Positions 9,601-18,137 are shown, numbered from the stretch's first letter. The stretch: DNA of 63,159 nucleotides from Flavobacterium shii (GCF_025847235.1 NZ_JAOZEW010000029.1:1-63159); one strand, 5' to 3'. The notes: a model not told the origin generated them from the letters alone. Made by a program: numbers and translations.

Positions 9601-10479
9601 TATAAAAATTTCGGTATTTTTAAATCTGTCCAAATCTTCAATAAAAACAACATTAAAAGTATTTCTTTCAAAAAAATATAGAATTTCATCTATTTCATTT
9701 TCAAAGCTTACACTTTTTTTATCATCACCATTTTCTATTTCAGCATCTTGAAAGTTAAATTTGGTTAGCTTGAAATTCAAAATGAATCCCATAATCTTGT
9801 ATAGCAGATAAATAATTCCTGTTAAAAAATATATTGTATAGATGAAATTACCAACTTTAGAATGAAAATCTAATGACAGATTTTTGGTTATATCATTTAA
9901 TAAGCTTGGTCTCAAAAAATAAGTTGCTGAAATTAGCCAAAGAAAAATATATACTGATTTTAGTGTTACATTTTTTTGATTGACAATGCGTTTAAATCTT
10001 GATTCAGGGATTTTATTTTGTTCAACTTTATAGAACAATTGTTTGAGTATGCAGAATTCAATTTCTTTAATTTGATGTACTTTTTCATCAAATGTCGCTA
10101 AAGATATATTTAAGTATTTGTATTCAAAATTTTTGTTTTCAAATGTTTTTAAAATAGAACTTTTTCCAGATCCGTATGGTCCAGTTAATGCTACATTTTT
10201 AGTATTTGGATTTTCAATAGAGTATTTTATAATAGCACCATATTTATCTTCTTGCTCATTAAGTATGGAGGGTGTAAAATCTTCATAATTTTGAAGATTA
10301 GTAAAGTTTTTAGTTTTATTTAATTTACTTTGCCATTTACTTAATAGATGAATAATAGTTGATAGTTTATTCATCAATAAAATTCGTGTTGCCTTTTTTA
10401 TTTTTCTTTTACGTTTATTAATTTCACTATTAGGTGCTAACTTATTTAATTCAGAAATTAACAAAACGAATACATTCAT
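6664..10479 (-). CDS. Large membrane P-loop NTPase, KAP/YobI-like
   Basis: A 1271-residue protein with Walker A at 100-107 (GPYGSGKS) and Walker B at 277-285 (VVFIEDLDR). Two hydrophobic helices (about 172-188 and 210-235) sit between them. Membrane helices inserted in the P-loop domain are typical of KAP-family NTPases, and the overall layout recalls YobI-type proteins. The C-terminal 900 residues are helical and repetitive without a domain I can name, perhaps a sensor region. KAP-type proteins are repeatedly found in phage-defence islands, so a defence role is plausible but inferred. The ATG lies 14 bases after the uvrA stop, which suggests cotranscription with uvrA; a second ATG at residue 36 is possible. 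Base composition is strikingly AT-rich, consistent with horizontal transfer. Confidence 0.72.
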   Translation of the reverse strand: MNVFVLLISELNKLAPNSEINKRKRKIKKATRILLMNKLSTIIHLLSKWQSKLNKTKNFTNLQNYEDFTPSILNEQEDKYGAIIKYSIENPNTKNVALTGPYGSGKSSILKTFENKNFEYKYLNISLATFDEKVHQIKEIEFCILKQLFYKVEQNKIPESRFKRIVNQKNVTLKSVYIFLWLISATYFLRPSLLNDITKNLSLDFHSKVGNFIYTIYFLTGIIYLLYKIMGFILNFKLTKFNFQDAEIENGDDKKSVSFENEIDEILYFFERNTFNVVFIEDLDRFKNTEIFIKLREINYLINNYDPIKNKRKITFIYAVQNDTFKEDERAKFFDFIIPVIPVINYSNSSVELLDKIDIKEDEIPKIFIKQVARYLSDKRTLISINNEYKVYKKIIGNDLDKTKLLAMMIYKNVEPTDFDNLNCQKGYVNSVFNDSNKLIKKAIANIDKEIIKANTKIDNSIEETIQNVNELRSLYIAKFYGKLLNSENKNILNIQINNTQCPIKQLLLDSNFNLFSNLNDIYYYTYNRFQGGAVTENSGISFKTLESEVGLYAERLEIIENKKHNKINEFKKEIEKLESEKQVLKTKKIKDIVTDEYLKKCLDSMQYKKSINTKETIDGKETIITSEIIVTPKVNNYDLINFLIRYGHIDESYSHYISYFYPGSITKEDNDFLKSFTNNKPLPYVFKLQEIENLFPDILESDFSREEILNFSLLDYIIERNNTDKQLNQIITLLSTKIIKPVTFIDEYLSYAKDVNKKFFFQALCKNWKNTNQNIWEELISNLSDDKLIEYLNFMFSKLDLSTLQSLNIRNSISNYISEMDSLDLFRDIDTEITVFISKNNIKFKKLNDKGSKTILDFIYQNNNYIINYDMIELFTYLYKENEIDFTLLKSENYTTITNSGAMRLKSYIDENIEEYLENVFQELETNNNESEETIIKILNQNIKPEIKVEIIYKNQNLITNLSTIEDTSIWNILLEADKVVTSWNNLLHYFKTTESFDDTLINYLNTDEHSKELKYRIDKNYKEDIQVLQKFTRELLQSNISTNTFTILATHSTIPYSYSNGITYFNEISIEKMKILIENKILILTVENYNFIQNNFRNLLIILLETNIHKFLNNIKTYSLDSEIILELLGSLSTSGNETLIIGHIQESILLGSVELLNTACHYLSINHKIVISKELLKELLSKTKSQEDKIKLFNLYYNDIERTELESIIQLLGEPYSSITKGKVTKFLNTDYNLKFVTILEINKMFISSKSITEDGKMIKANLKTNKK

Positions 10480-10493
10480 AACAATTCAATAAA

Positions 10494-13325
10494 TTAGTTT
10501 AATTCTTTTTTCAAAAACTGCGCTGTATAACTTTTCTTATTTTTAATTATTTCTTCAGGTGTTCCTTTGGCAATAAGTTGTCCTCCAGCTTTTCCGCCTT
10601 CAGGACCAATATCAATAATATAATCAGCAAGTTTTATTACATCCATATTATGCTCGATAATCAAGATAGTATTTCCTTTGTCAACCAGTTTATTAATCAC
10701 ATCCATAAGAACCCGAATATCTTCAAAATGTAATCCTGTCGTAGGCTCGTCAAGAATATAGAACGTGTTTCCAGTATCTTTCTTGGATAATTCTCCAGCA
10801 AGTTTAATACGTTGCGCTTCACCACCCGAAAGCGTTGTGCTTTGTTGCCCAAGTGTAATATAGCCTAAACCAACATCCTGTATAGTTTTTACTTTTCTGT
10901 AAATCTTCGGAATCATTTCAAAAAACGGAACTGCTTCATCCACAGTCATATTCAGAACATCTGATATTGATTTTCCTTTATAACGTATTTCAAGAGTTTC
11001 TCTATTAAAACGTTTTCCTTGACAAGTTTCACATTCTACATAAACATCTGGCAAAAAGTTCATTTCGATAGTTCTCACGCCCGAACCTTCACAGGTTTCG
11101 CAACGACCGCCTTTTACATTAAAACTAAAACGACCAGCTTTATAACCACGAATCATACTTTCGGAAGTCATCGTAAACAGATTTCTTATTTCTGTAAAAA
11201 CCTCTGTATAAGTTGCTGGATTCGAACGAGGTGTTCGCCCAATTGGACTTTGGTCAATATCGATAACTTTATCAATATGTTCCAGACCTTCTATTTTTTT
11301 ATACGGTTGCGGTTTCTTTACGCCATTAAAATAATAAGCGTTCAAGATAGGATAAAGCGTTTCGTTTATCAACGTCGATTTTCCACTTCCGGAAACCCCC
11401 GTAACGCAAATCATTTTCCCTAAAGGTAATTCTATCGAAACATTCTTCAGGTTATTTCCTGTGGCTCCCGTTAGTTTTAAGAACTTTCCGTTTCCTTCAC
11501 GACGTTTTGCAGGAACTTCGATTTTCATTTCTCCGTTCATGTACATTGCCGTTATGGTATGGTGCTGCAGAATCTCTTCTGGAGTTCCTTTGCTAATAAT
11601 TTCTCCGCCATATTTTCCAGCTTTTGGACCGATATCAATTACATAATCGGCACGTTCTATCATATCCTTGTCGTGTTCTACAACAATAACAGAATTTCCT
11701 ATATCACGCAATTGTTCAAGAGAGTGAATTAATTTTTCATTATCTCTTTGGTGCAAACCAATACTTGGTTCATCTAGAATGTATAATACACCAACTAATT
11801 GCGAACCAATTTGAGTTGCCAATCGAATACGTTGAGCCTCACCACCAGAAAGCGATTTAGAACTTCGGCTTAAAGCCAAATAATTTAAACCCACATTCAT
11901 AAGGAAGTTCAAACGGTCTTTTATTTCTTTAACAACTTCAGAAGCAATTAAAAGCTGCTTGTCTGATAAATGACTATTCAAGTCTAAGAACCATGCGGTC
12001 AAATCAGAAATATCCATATCACATAATTCGGTGATACTCTTTTCGTTTATTTTAAAAAATAAAGCTTCTTTCTTTAATCTGGAACCATGACATTCCGGAC
12101 ATTTTACTTCGTCCATAAAGTCTTTTGCCCAACGTTTTATTGTAGTCGAAGCACTTTCGTCATGTTGACTTTTGATGAAATTTGATATTCCTTCAAAATC
12201 TATTTTATAATCACGAGCAACGCCTAAATCTTTGGAGTTTACGGTGAATTTATCTTTTCCACCATGCAAAATCATGTTCATGGCTTCCTCAGAAATTTTT
12301 TCGATAGGATCGGTAATTTTAAAACCAAACTTCTCGCCAATAACTTCCAGTTGCTTGAAAATCCATGATGATTTATATTCGCCAAGAGGTACAAATCCAC
12401 CAGCTTTTATAGATATCTTAGGATTAGGAATTATTTTTTTGATATTGATTTCATTAACAGTTCCCAATCCGTTACAATGAGGGCAAGCCCCTTTTGGAGA
12501 GTTGAAAGAAAATAAATTCGGTTCTGGATTTTGATATGATATTCCTGTAGACGGACACATTAAATTACGACTGAAATAACGTACTTCATTCGTGTCTTGA
12601 TCCAGAATCATCAATACATTTTCACCGTGATGCATCGCTGTATTGATGCTTTCCGATAATCGTTTTTGATTGTCAGGAGTATCCTCAATAACCATTCTGT
12701 CTACAACAATCTCGATATCGTGCGTTTTATAACGATCCAATTTCATTCCCGTAACCAAATCCTGAACTTCACCATTAACACGAACTTTTAAAAATCCCTG
12801 TTTGGTTATTTGCTGGAAAAGTTCGGCATAATGACCTTTACGTGCTTTAATTACAGGAGCAAGAATGTTAATGCGTTTACCATTAAAATCTTGAATAATT
12901 AAATCTTTGATTTGCTCATCACTATAGCTAACCATTTTTTCGCCCGTATTATAGCTATACGCATCAGCGCCTCTGGCATATAATAAACGGAGGAAATCAT
13001 ATATTTCGGTAATTGTCCCAACGGTAGAACGTGGACTCTTACTGGTCGTTTTTTGTTCGATTGCAATTACAGGTGAAAGTCCGTCGATTTTATCAACATC
13101 AGGACGTTCCAAGCCACCTAAAAACTGTCTGGCATAAGCCGAAAAAGTTTCTACATAACGGCGTTGCCCTTCAGCATAGATAGTATCAAAAGCCAATGAG
13201 GATTTCCCTGAACCTGATAAACCGGTAATTACGACCAGTTTTTCACGCGGAATAGAGATATCAATGTTTTTTAGATTGTGAACTCTTGCGCCAAGAACTT
13301 CAATAGTATTATTTGTATCTGACAT
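10494..13325 (-). CDS. uvrA: Excinuclease ABC subunit A (UvrA)
   Basis: DNA-damage recognition ATPase of nucleotide excision repair. At 943 residues it has the usual length. There are two ABC modules: Walker A GLSGSGKSS at 35-43 and GVSGSGKST in the second half, each with an LSGGEAQRI signature. The second zinc module keeps its CETC and CETCQG pairs. The first has only one cysteine in its upstream half (CPST instead of CPxC), followed by an intact CPHCNG. The last codons belong to the 43-bp repeat created by the downstream insertion, so its final residue is N instead of the presumed ancestral S. A TAACTTTG box lies just upstream. Confidence 0.97.
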   Translation of the reverse strand: MSDTNNTIEVLGARVHNLKNIDISIPREKLVVITGLSGSGKSSLAFDTIYAEGQRRYVETFSAYARQFLGGLERPDVDKIDGLSPVIAIEQKTTSKSPRSTVGTITEIYDFLRLLYARGADAYSYNTGEKMVSYSDEQIKDLIIQDFNGKRINILAPVIKARKGHYAELFQQITKQGFLKVRVNGEVQDLVTGMKLDRYKTHDIEIVVDRMVIEDTPDNQKRLSESINTAMHHGENVLMILDQDTNEVRYFSRNLMCPSTGISYQNPEPNLFSFNSPKGACPHCNGLGTVNEINIKKIIPNPKISIKAGGFVPLGEYKSSWIFKQLEVIGEKFGFKITDPIEKISEEAMNMILHGGKDKFTVNSKDLGVARDYKIDFEGISNFIKSQHDESASTTIKRWAKDFMDEVKCPECHGSRLKKEALFFKINEKSITELCDMDISDLTAWFLDLNSHLSDKQLLIASEVVKEIKDRLNFLMNVGLNYLALSRSSKSLSGGEAQRIRLATQIGSQLVGVLYILDEPSIGLHQRDNEKLIHSLEQLRDIGNSVIVVEHDKDMIERADYVIDIGPKAGKYGGEIISKGTPEEILQHHTITAMYMNGEMKIEVPAKRREGNGKFLKLTGATGNNLKNVSIELPLGKMICVTGVSGSGKSTLINETLYPILNAYYFNGVKKPQPYKKIEGLEHIDKVIDIDQSPIGRTPRSNPATYTEVFTEIRNLFTMTSESMIRGYKAGRFSFNVKGGRCETCEGSGVRTIEMNFLPDVYVECETCQGKRFNRETLEIRYKGKSISDVLNMTVDEAVPFFEMIPKIYRKVKTIQDVGLGYITLGQQSTTLSGGEAQRIKLAGELSKKDTGNTFYILDEPTTGLHFEDIRVLMDVINKLVDKGNTILIIEHNMDVIKLADYIIDIGPEGGKAGGQLIAKGTPEEIIKNKKSYTAQFLKKELN
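10500..10542. repeat. Proximal 43-bp direct repeat (present uvrA end)
   Basis: This copy codes for residues close to the UvrA C-terminus (KKSYTAQFLKKEL) and is identical to 6627-6669. Together the two mark the edges of the inserted NTPase segment. Confidence 0.9.
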
Positions 13326-13341
13326 AATTTTTGCAAAAAAG

Positions 13342-13349
13342 CAAAGTTA
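13342..13349 (-). promoter_or_regulatory. Candidate -7 box for uvrA
   Basis: The minus strand reads TAACTTTG, a complete TAnnTTTG match, with its last base 16 bases before the uvrA ATG. No clear TTG element was found at the usual distance, and the leader would be very short. Confidence 0.35.
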
Positions 13350-13518
13350 CCATTTTGATTTGTTCTTTTGATATAACACTATAGAAGTTTGTGTTAAAAT
13401 AGATTGCGGACAAAATTAATTTACTGTTAGATAATGTTCGTCTAGAAATACTGATTTAATATACGTTGCGATAGCGAATCCGTGTCATCTGCGTTCCATT
13501 ACGCGCAAAGAAAAAAAA

Positions 13519-13538
13519 GCCAACTTAAATTAGTTAGC
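13519..13538 (-). terminator. Short terminator overlapping the fic stop codon
   Basis: On the minus strand GCTAAC and GTTGGC pair around an eight-base loop, followed by a run of eight T. The hairpin begins inside the last codons of the Fic gene. Confidence 0.55.
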
Positions 13539-14487
13539 GTTTTCTTTTGCGGGTTAAAATATAATCATCGATGGCTTCTTTAGTAGTATACCAGTTTCGA
13601 CCTTCTTTATAGGCATCAATTTTTCCTGTTCTAGCCAATAAACTTACATATTCCTGACCATAAGGAACACTTGGTTCACTTACAATATTAGATATTGTTT
13701 GGTATTCCGTTTCGTTGCCTGGCATTGCATTCAAGTAAATATTAAGTGTTCTCTCTAGCGCTTGGCACATCAAAAGAATCAGTTTTTGATAATTACCATT
13801 ATTCGCCTGATTGAGTGCTTCATAGTACTTCTTTCTATCATTTTTTAGGATAATAGCAGGTGGAAAGCCACAACGCATTAATAATAAATTCATACCTAAA
13901 CGTACAGTACGACCATTACCATCAAAAAAAGGATGTATCCAAACAAACTTATGATGAAAAATTGCTGCCAACTCAATATCATTAAGTTGCAATGGATTTG
14001 TATTTATAAAATCGATTAATTCATCAAGATAATCGGAGACTTTATTGGCATTTGGAGGCATAAAATTTGCTCCCGAAATGCGAACGCCACCATTTCGGAT
14101 GCGTCCTGCAAAATCATCTTCGATAGATCGTAAAACCAATCCATGAAGTGAAAGAATATCGATACTTCGAAGTTTGTAGTTATCATCTACTATCGAATAT
14201 AAATAATCAATTGCTTTATCATGATTATGTGTTTCAAAATGTTCCCGAAGTGATTTTCCTTTTATGGTAATTCCTTCTTGAATAACCATTTGGGTTTCTC
14301 GTAAACTCATAGTATTACCTTCGATACTATTGGAATTGTATGTCCATTCTATCGATAAGCTTTCACGAATTTTATGCAAAGCAATGTTAGGCAATGGTCT
14401 GCTGGTTTGCAAATCTTGCCTTTTTTGGTAGAGTCTTTCAAATGTTGATTGAAATTCTGTTCTATATGTTAAGTCTATATTCCACAT
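13534..14487 (-). CDS. Fic-domain protein with a C-terminal DNA-binding-like tail
   Basis: Fic proteins usually transfer AMP from ATP to a hydroxyl on a target protein. The catalytic loop HPFFDGNGR at 185-193 is complete. An N-terminal inhibitory motif of the S-x3-E-G form (SNSIEG, 52-57) marks a class II enzyme that restrains itself. The last 55 residues (GRNWYTTKEAIDDYI) look like a small winged-helix or excisionase-like fold. Length 317. No separate antitoxin gene is adjacent, in keeping with internal inhibition. The target is unknown. It is flanked by its own terminator and by the ClC gene on the same strand. Confidence 0.88.
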   Translation of the reverse strand: MWNIDLTYRTEFQSTFERLYQKRQDLQTSRPLPNIALHKIRESLSIEWTYNSNSIEGNTMSLRETQMVIQEGITIKGKSLREHFETHNHDKAIDYLYSIVDDNYKLRSIDILSLHGLVLRSIEDDFAGRIRNGGVRISGANFMPPNANKVSDYLDELIDFINTNPLQLNDIELAAIFHHKFVWIHPFFDGNGRTVRLGMNLLLMRCGFPPAIILKNDRKKYYEALNQANNGNYQKLILLMCQALERTLNIYLNAMPGNETEYQTISNIVSEPSVPYGQEYVSLLARTGKIDAYKEGRNWYTTKEAIDDYILTRKRKR

Positions 14488-14550
14488 AATCCCTCAAAGG
14501 TACGTCTTAATATCGGATAAACTCCATTTTAACCCTATCCGATATTAAGC

Positions 14551-16335
14551 TTATTCTATTGTCATAGATCTTAACTTGGTTCTATAGGCTTCTAATGCTA
14601 TAGATTTGGAAATGAAACCGTAGTATTTTCCATTTCTTATTACTGGTAAGAATGCTACTTTTGATGCTTCAAATTTATTCATGACTGTTTCCATGCTGTC
14701 AATAGAAGAAATAGTAGCTGGAGGTGTTTTCATGATATCTTTTATCAGCGTATATTTTACTCTGTAAACATTAAAAATTATTTCGCGGATATCATTAAAA
14801 TGAACTATTCCTACCAATTCTTCATCTTTGTTTACTACAGCAAATACAACCTGATTAGAATGGGAAATATAATCTACTAACTTACTAAGGTGTTCGTCTG
14901 GTGAAACTGTTAGATAATCGGTTTGAATGATTGAATCAATTTCTAAAGTTGATAAAATATTAGAATCTTTATTACTTGTAAATGCATGACCTTTTTGAGC
15001 TAAACCTTTTACATCAAGTGAATATTTTTCAAAACGTTTAGAGATAGCAAAGCTAATAGAAGATACAATCATAAGCGGAATCATTAAACTATAACCACCT
15101 GTAATCTCTGCAATCAAGAAAATAGCTGTAAGTGGTGCATGAAATAACCCACTTAAAATTCCAGCCATTCCTACCATAGTAAAATTACTAATTGGTAACT
15201 GTGTAAGACCCGTTAGACTTATAAATTTTGAAAAGAAATAACCCAAATAAGAACCTAAAAATAGGGATGGGGCAAAGTTTCCTCCATTACCACCACTACC
15301 AATTGTTAAGCCAGATGCAAATACTTTTAGCATCATAGTACATCCAACAAAAAGTAATAAAACCCATTGATTGTTTCTAAAACTTGCAAATAAAGTATTG
15401 TCTAATAATTTTCCGGGATCACTTTCGGATAGGGTTTTGATACTCTCGTATCCCTCACCAAATAGAGTAGGGAAAATAAAAATTAAAATCGCCAACATCG
15501 AAGAACCAAATAAGGCTTTTTTATAAGGACTTAACTTGAGTTTAGAAAAGTAATGTTCTATTCGTTGGAAATTTCGGGCATAATATACTGCTATGAAACC
15601 TGTCAATACTCCTAAAAGTACATAAAAAGGAATGTTATGATAATTGAATGTTTGTTGTTGTTTGAAATTTAATAAGATGTTTTCGTCTAGAACAATTGCC
15701 GAAACTAAAGCTCCTGTTGCAGCCGAAATCATAATTGGTGTAAATGCCGAAATACTCACATCAACCAATAGAACTTCAATCGCAAAAAGAACCCCGGCAA
15801 TTGGAGCATTAAATGCTGCCGAAATACCAGCTGCAACACCACAACCAATAAGTAAAGTTCTATCTTTATAAGGTAGTTTATAATTTTGAGCATAATTAGA
15901 CCCAAAAGCCGCTCCTGTAACCACAATTGGGCTTTCTAAACCTGCCGATCCACCAAGACCTACAGTAAGAGAGCTCGTGATGATCTGAGCATACATTTGT
16001 TTTTTTGGAATAATACTTGCTTTCTTGGCAACTGTATATAATATCTGGGAAGTCCCTTTTTCTATAGTTCCGCCTAAAACCCTCTTTACTACAAAAACAG
16101 TAAGTAGTATACCAATGATAGGTAAGATACTGTTAATGAAGCTTAATTTTAATATTCCATTAATGTAAGTGGCAAATGAAAAGACGCTGTGTGCAAATGT
16201 TTTTAAAACAATCACGGCAAAGGCACACGAAATACCAACCAAAACACTGGACATGAATATAAATTGCTTTTGCGTCAATATAGATTGCAGCATAGCAATA
16301 ATTGATTCGAATCTCCGGATGTATTTTCTTAACAT
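14551..16335 (-). CDS. ClC-family chloride channel or transporter with CBS domains
   Basis: A 594-residue integral membrane protein with about ten hydrophobic segments in the first 430 residues. Selectivity-filter motifs are visible: GGSAGLESP at 128-136, whose E134 matches the gating glutamate, and GGNFAPSLFLG further on. Two CBS domains fill about 455-590 (VSPDEHLSKLVDYI, then MKTPPATISSID) and may sense adenine nucleotides. The gating glutamate is compatible with a proton-coupled antiporter, but channel and exchanger cannot be told apart here. The gene has its own well-spaced promoter in the gap after ggt. Confidence 0.9.
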   Translation of the reverse strand: MLRKYIRRFESIIAMLQSILTQKQFIFMSSVLVGISCAFAVIVLKTFAHSVFSFATYINGILKLSFINSILPIIGILLTVFVVKRVLGGTIEKGTSQILYTVAKKASIIPKKQMYAQIITSSLTVGLGGSAGLESPIVVTGAAFGSNYAQNYKLPYKDRTLLIGCGVAAGISAAFNAPIAGVLFAIEVLLVDVSISAFTPIMISAATGALVSAIVLDENILLNFKQQQTFNYHNIPFYVLLGVLTGFIAVYYARNFQRIEHYFSKLKLSPYKKALFGSSMLAILIFIFPTLFGEGYESIKTLSESDPGKLLDNTLFASFRNNQWVLLLFVGCTMMLKVFASGLTIGSGGNGGNFAPSLFLGSYLGYFFSKFISLTGLTQLPISNFTMVGMAGILSGLFHAPLTAIFLIAEITGGYSLMIPLMIVSSISFAISKRFEKYSLDVKGLAQKGHAFTSNKDSNILSTLEIDSIIQTDYLTVSPDEHLSKLVDYISHSNQVVFAVVNKDEELVGIVHFNDIREIIFNVYRVKYTLIKDIMKTPPATISSIDSMETVMNKFEASKVAFLPVIRNGKYYGFISKSIALEAYRTKLRSMTIE

Positions 16336-16363
16336 TATGTTTTAAAAAAGTTATGTAATATTG

Positions 16364-16395
16364 CAAATTTAGCTTTTAGAACCCATATTATACAA
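16364..16395 (-). promoter_or_regulatory. Promoter of the ClC gene
   Basis: On the minus strand TTG (16395-16393) is followed after 21 bases by TAAATTTG (16371-16364). This fits the Bacteroidota consensus TTG, 17-23 bases, TAnnTTTG. The ATG is about 29 bases further on. Confidence 0.6.
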
Positions 16396-16399
16396 TTTT

Positions 16400-16434
16400 A
16401 AAGCTGTTAATCTCTTTAAAGAAATTAACAGCTT
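16400..16434 (-). terminator. Hairpin after gamma-glutamyltransferase
   Basis: Eleven-base arms AAGCTGTTAAT and ATTAACAGCTT flank an AT-rich loop some 18 bases past the ggt stop. The following T run is weak (TTTAAAATT), so read-through is possible. Confidence 0.55.
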
Positions 16435-16451
16435 CATTTATTGTAACTAAA

Positions 16452-18137
16452 TTAGAACCCAACAGCAGCATCATCTCCTCGAGAATCAGCACCACCTTCT
16501 AGCTTTTTGTTTGGTAAAACCAAAATAGCATCTACTTTTCCGATTACAGGAGCATTTTTTTCGTTGATGATATAATTTTTAGATTTTAAGTATTCAAGTG
16601 TTTTTGAATCAAAAGCATTTGGTTCAAAAGATATATTGTCTGGCAACCATTGGTGGTGAAAGCGAGGTGCATTTACAGCTTCTTGCATACTTAAATGGTA
16701 TTCACGTACATTTAAAATTGTTTGTAAAACCGATGTGATAATTGTAGAACCACCCGGAGTTCCTACAACCATATACAGACTACCGTTTTTTTCAACAATT
16801 GTAGGAGTCATAGAGCTTAACATTCTTTTTTGAGGTACAATACTGTTAGCTTCATTTCCTACTAATCCAAACATATTTGGTTCTCCGGGCTTTACGCTAA
16901 AATCATCCATTTCATTATTTAAGAAAAAGCCCAGTTCATCACAATAATATTTAGAACCATAACCATCATTAAGTGTTGTTGTTGCAGCAATAGCATTCCC
17001 AAATTGATCTACGATTGAGTAATGTGTAGTCTCGGTACTTTCGCTGTATTTTACTTCTCCATGTTTTACATCTGAAGATAAAGTAGCTTTATCAAAACTA
17101 AAATTTGACATTCTTTGTTTTAAATAATCATCAGCAAGTAATCCTTTTAAAGGAATTTTCACAAAATCCGGATCACCCAAAAAATAACTTCTATCGGCAT
17201 AAGCTCTTCTTTCTGCTTCTACAATTACCTGAATTGCCTGAGCCGAATTGTGTCCCATTTTTTCTAAATCGTATGGTTCAATCATTTTTAAAATTTGTGC
17301 CAGACAAATTCCGCCACTACTAGGTGGTGACATCGAAGTAATTTTTAAATCTTTGTAATTAAAGGTTAATGGTTTTCTCCATTTTGCTTCGTATTGTGCT
17401 AAGTCCTTCATGGTGATAATACCACCTTTTTTATTAAGGTAATCAACTAACGTTTTAGCAGTTTTTCCTTTGTAAAACTCATCACGACCATTTTTTTGAA
17501 TTCTTTTTAACGTTTCGGCAAGAGCGGGATATTTGATCGTATCATTTTCTTTATATACAGTTGCTAATAAAGTGTTTTTACCATTTCTTTCTATAATAGC
17601 ATCACGATTATTTTCTAATCTTTGTTCTTGTTTTTTGGTTACAATCACTCCTCTTTCTGCCAAAGCAATAACAGGTTCTAATATTGTAGCCATTGGTAAA
17701 GAACCAAATTTTTTGTGGACTGCAAAAACACCTGCAATAGTTCCTGGTACACCAATAGCTAGTGGTGTTTCGGTGCTTTTTCCTTTAATTACATTTCCAT
17801 TTTTATCCAGAAACATATCTTTGGTCGCTGCTAATGGTGCTTTTTCTCTATAATCTAATGATCCTACTTCACCATTTGCTTTTCGGTATACCATAAATCC
17901 ACCTCCGCCAATATTACCGGCGTAAGGATAGGCTACTGCCAAAGCCAATTCGGTAGCAACCATAGCATCAAAAGCATTTCCACCTTTTTTCATGATGTCG
18001 GCACCAATTTTAGAAGCTTCTTCTCGTGCCGAGACAACCATTGCTTTGCTAGTAACTAATCCTGTTGGTTGATTAGTTGTATTCTGGGCAAAAGAGGTAA
18101 GAGAGATAAAATAGCATAAAAAGGCAATCTTTTTCAT
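16452..18137 (-). CDS. ggt: Gamma-glutamyltransferase
   Basis: Secreted or periplasmic enzyme that cleaves the gamma-glutamyl bond of glutathione and transfers or hydrolyses the glutamyl group. It has a signal peptide of about 18 residues ending SFAQ. The precursor splits before T370 of the TTHYS motif, which becomes the nucleophile of the small subunit. The PSSGG loop at 272-276 and GDPDF at 321-325 fit the family, and the length of 561 is normal. Its ATG overlaps the stop of the upstream ACP phosphodiesterase gene (ATGA), so the two are translated from one message. Confidence 0.95.
   Translation of the reverse strand: MKKIAFLCYFISLTSFAQNTTNQPTGLVTSKAMVVSAREEASKIGADIMKKGGNAFDAMVATELALAVAYPYAGNIGGGGFMVYRKANGEVGSLDYREKAPLAATKDMFLDKNGNVIKGKSTETPLAIGVPGTIAGVFAVHKKFGSLPMATILEPVIALAERGVIVTKKQEQRLENNRDAIIERNGKNTLLATVYKENDTIKYPALAETLKRIQKNGRDEFYKGKTAKTLVDYLNKKGGIITMKDLAQYEAKWRKPLTFNYKDLKITSMSPPSSGGICLAQILKMIEPYDLEKMGHNSAQAIQVIVEAERRAYADRSYFLGDPDFVKIPLKGLLADDYLKQRMSNFSFDKATLSSDVKHGEVKYSESTETTHYSIVDQFGNAIAATTTLNDGYGSKYYCDELGFFLNNEMDDFSVKPGEPNMFGLVGNEANSIVPQKRMLSSMTPTIVEKNGSLYMVVGTPGGSTIITSVLQTILNVREYHLSMQEAVNAPRFHHQWLPDNISFEPNAFDSKTLEYLKSKNYIINEKNAPVIGKVDAILVLPNKKLEGGADSRGDDAAVGF

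Larger units (their letters stand above)
6627..10542. mobile_element. Single-gene insertion in the 3' end of uvrA, bounded by a 43-bp direct repeat
   Basis: The segment carries one large NTPase gene and is flanked by identical 43-bp copies (6627-6669 and 10500-10542) of the uvrA 3' coding end. Read in the uvrA frame, the distal copy continues KKELS then TAG, while the copy now joined to uvrA reads KKELN then TAA. The element therefore entered the last codons of uvrA, restored the reading frame and changed the final residue. The inside is far more AT-rich than uvrA. No integrase or transposase is encoded inside, so recombination was either provided in trans or was homologous. Confidence 0.8.

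Noticed and set aside
6627..10542. A transposon explanation for the uvrA insertion
   Set aside because: There are no terminal inverted repeats and no transposase, and a 43-bp duplication matching a gene end is longer than usual target-site duplications. Attachment-type or homologous recombination fits better.
11019..11423. Open frame of 134 codons opposite uvrA
   Set aside because: Lies wholly within uvrA on the other strand and has a composition typical of an antisense shadow.
10494..13325. Missing cysteine in the first zinc module of UvrA (CPST)
   Set aside because: The rest of the protein is fully conserved, and I believe the same change is common in Flavobacteria, so it is probably a lineage trait and not a defect.
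13430..13500. Words such as GAATCCGTGTCATCTGCGTTCC in the gap before uvrA
   Set aside because: They resemble common dispersed intergenic words of Flavobacterium genomes, but the stretch is short and degenerate and I cannot define a unit.
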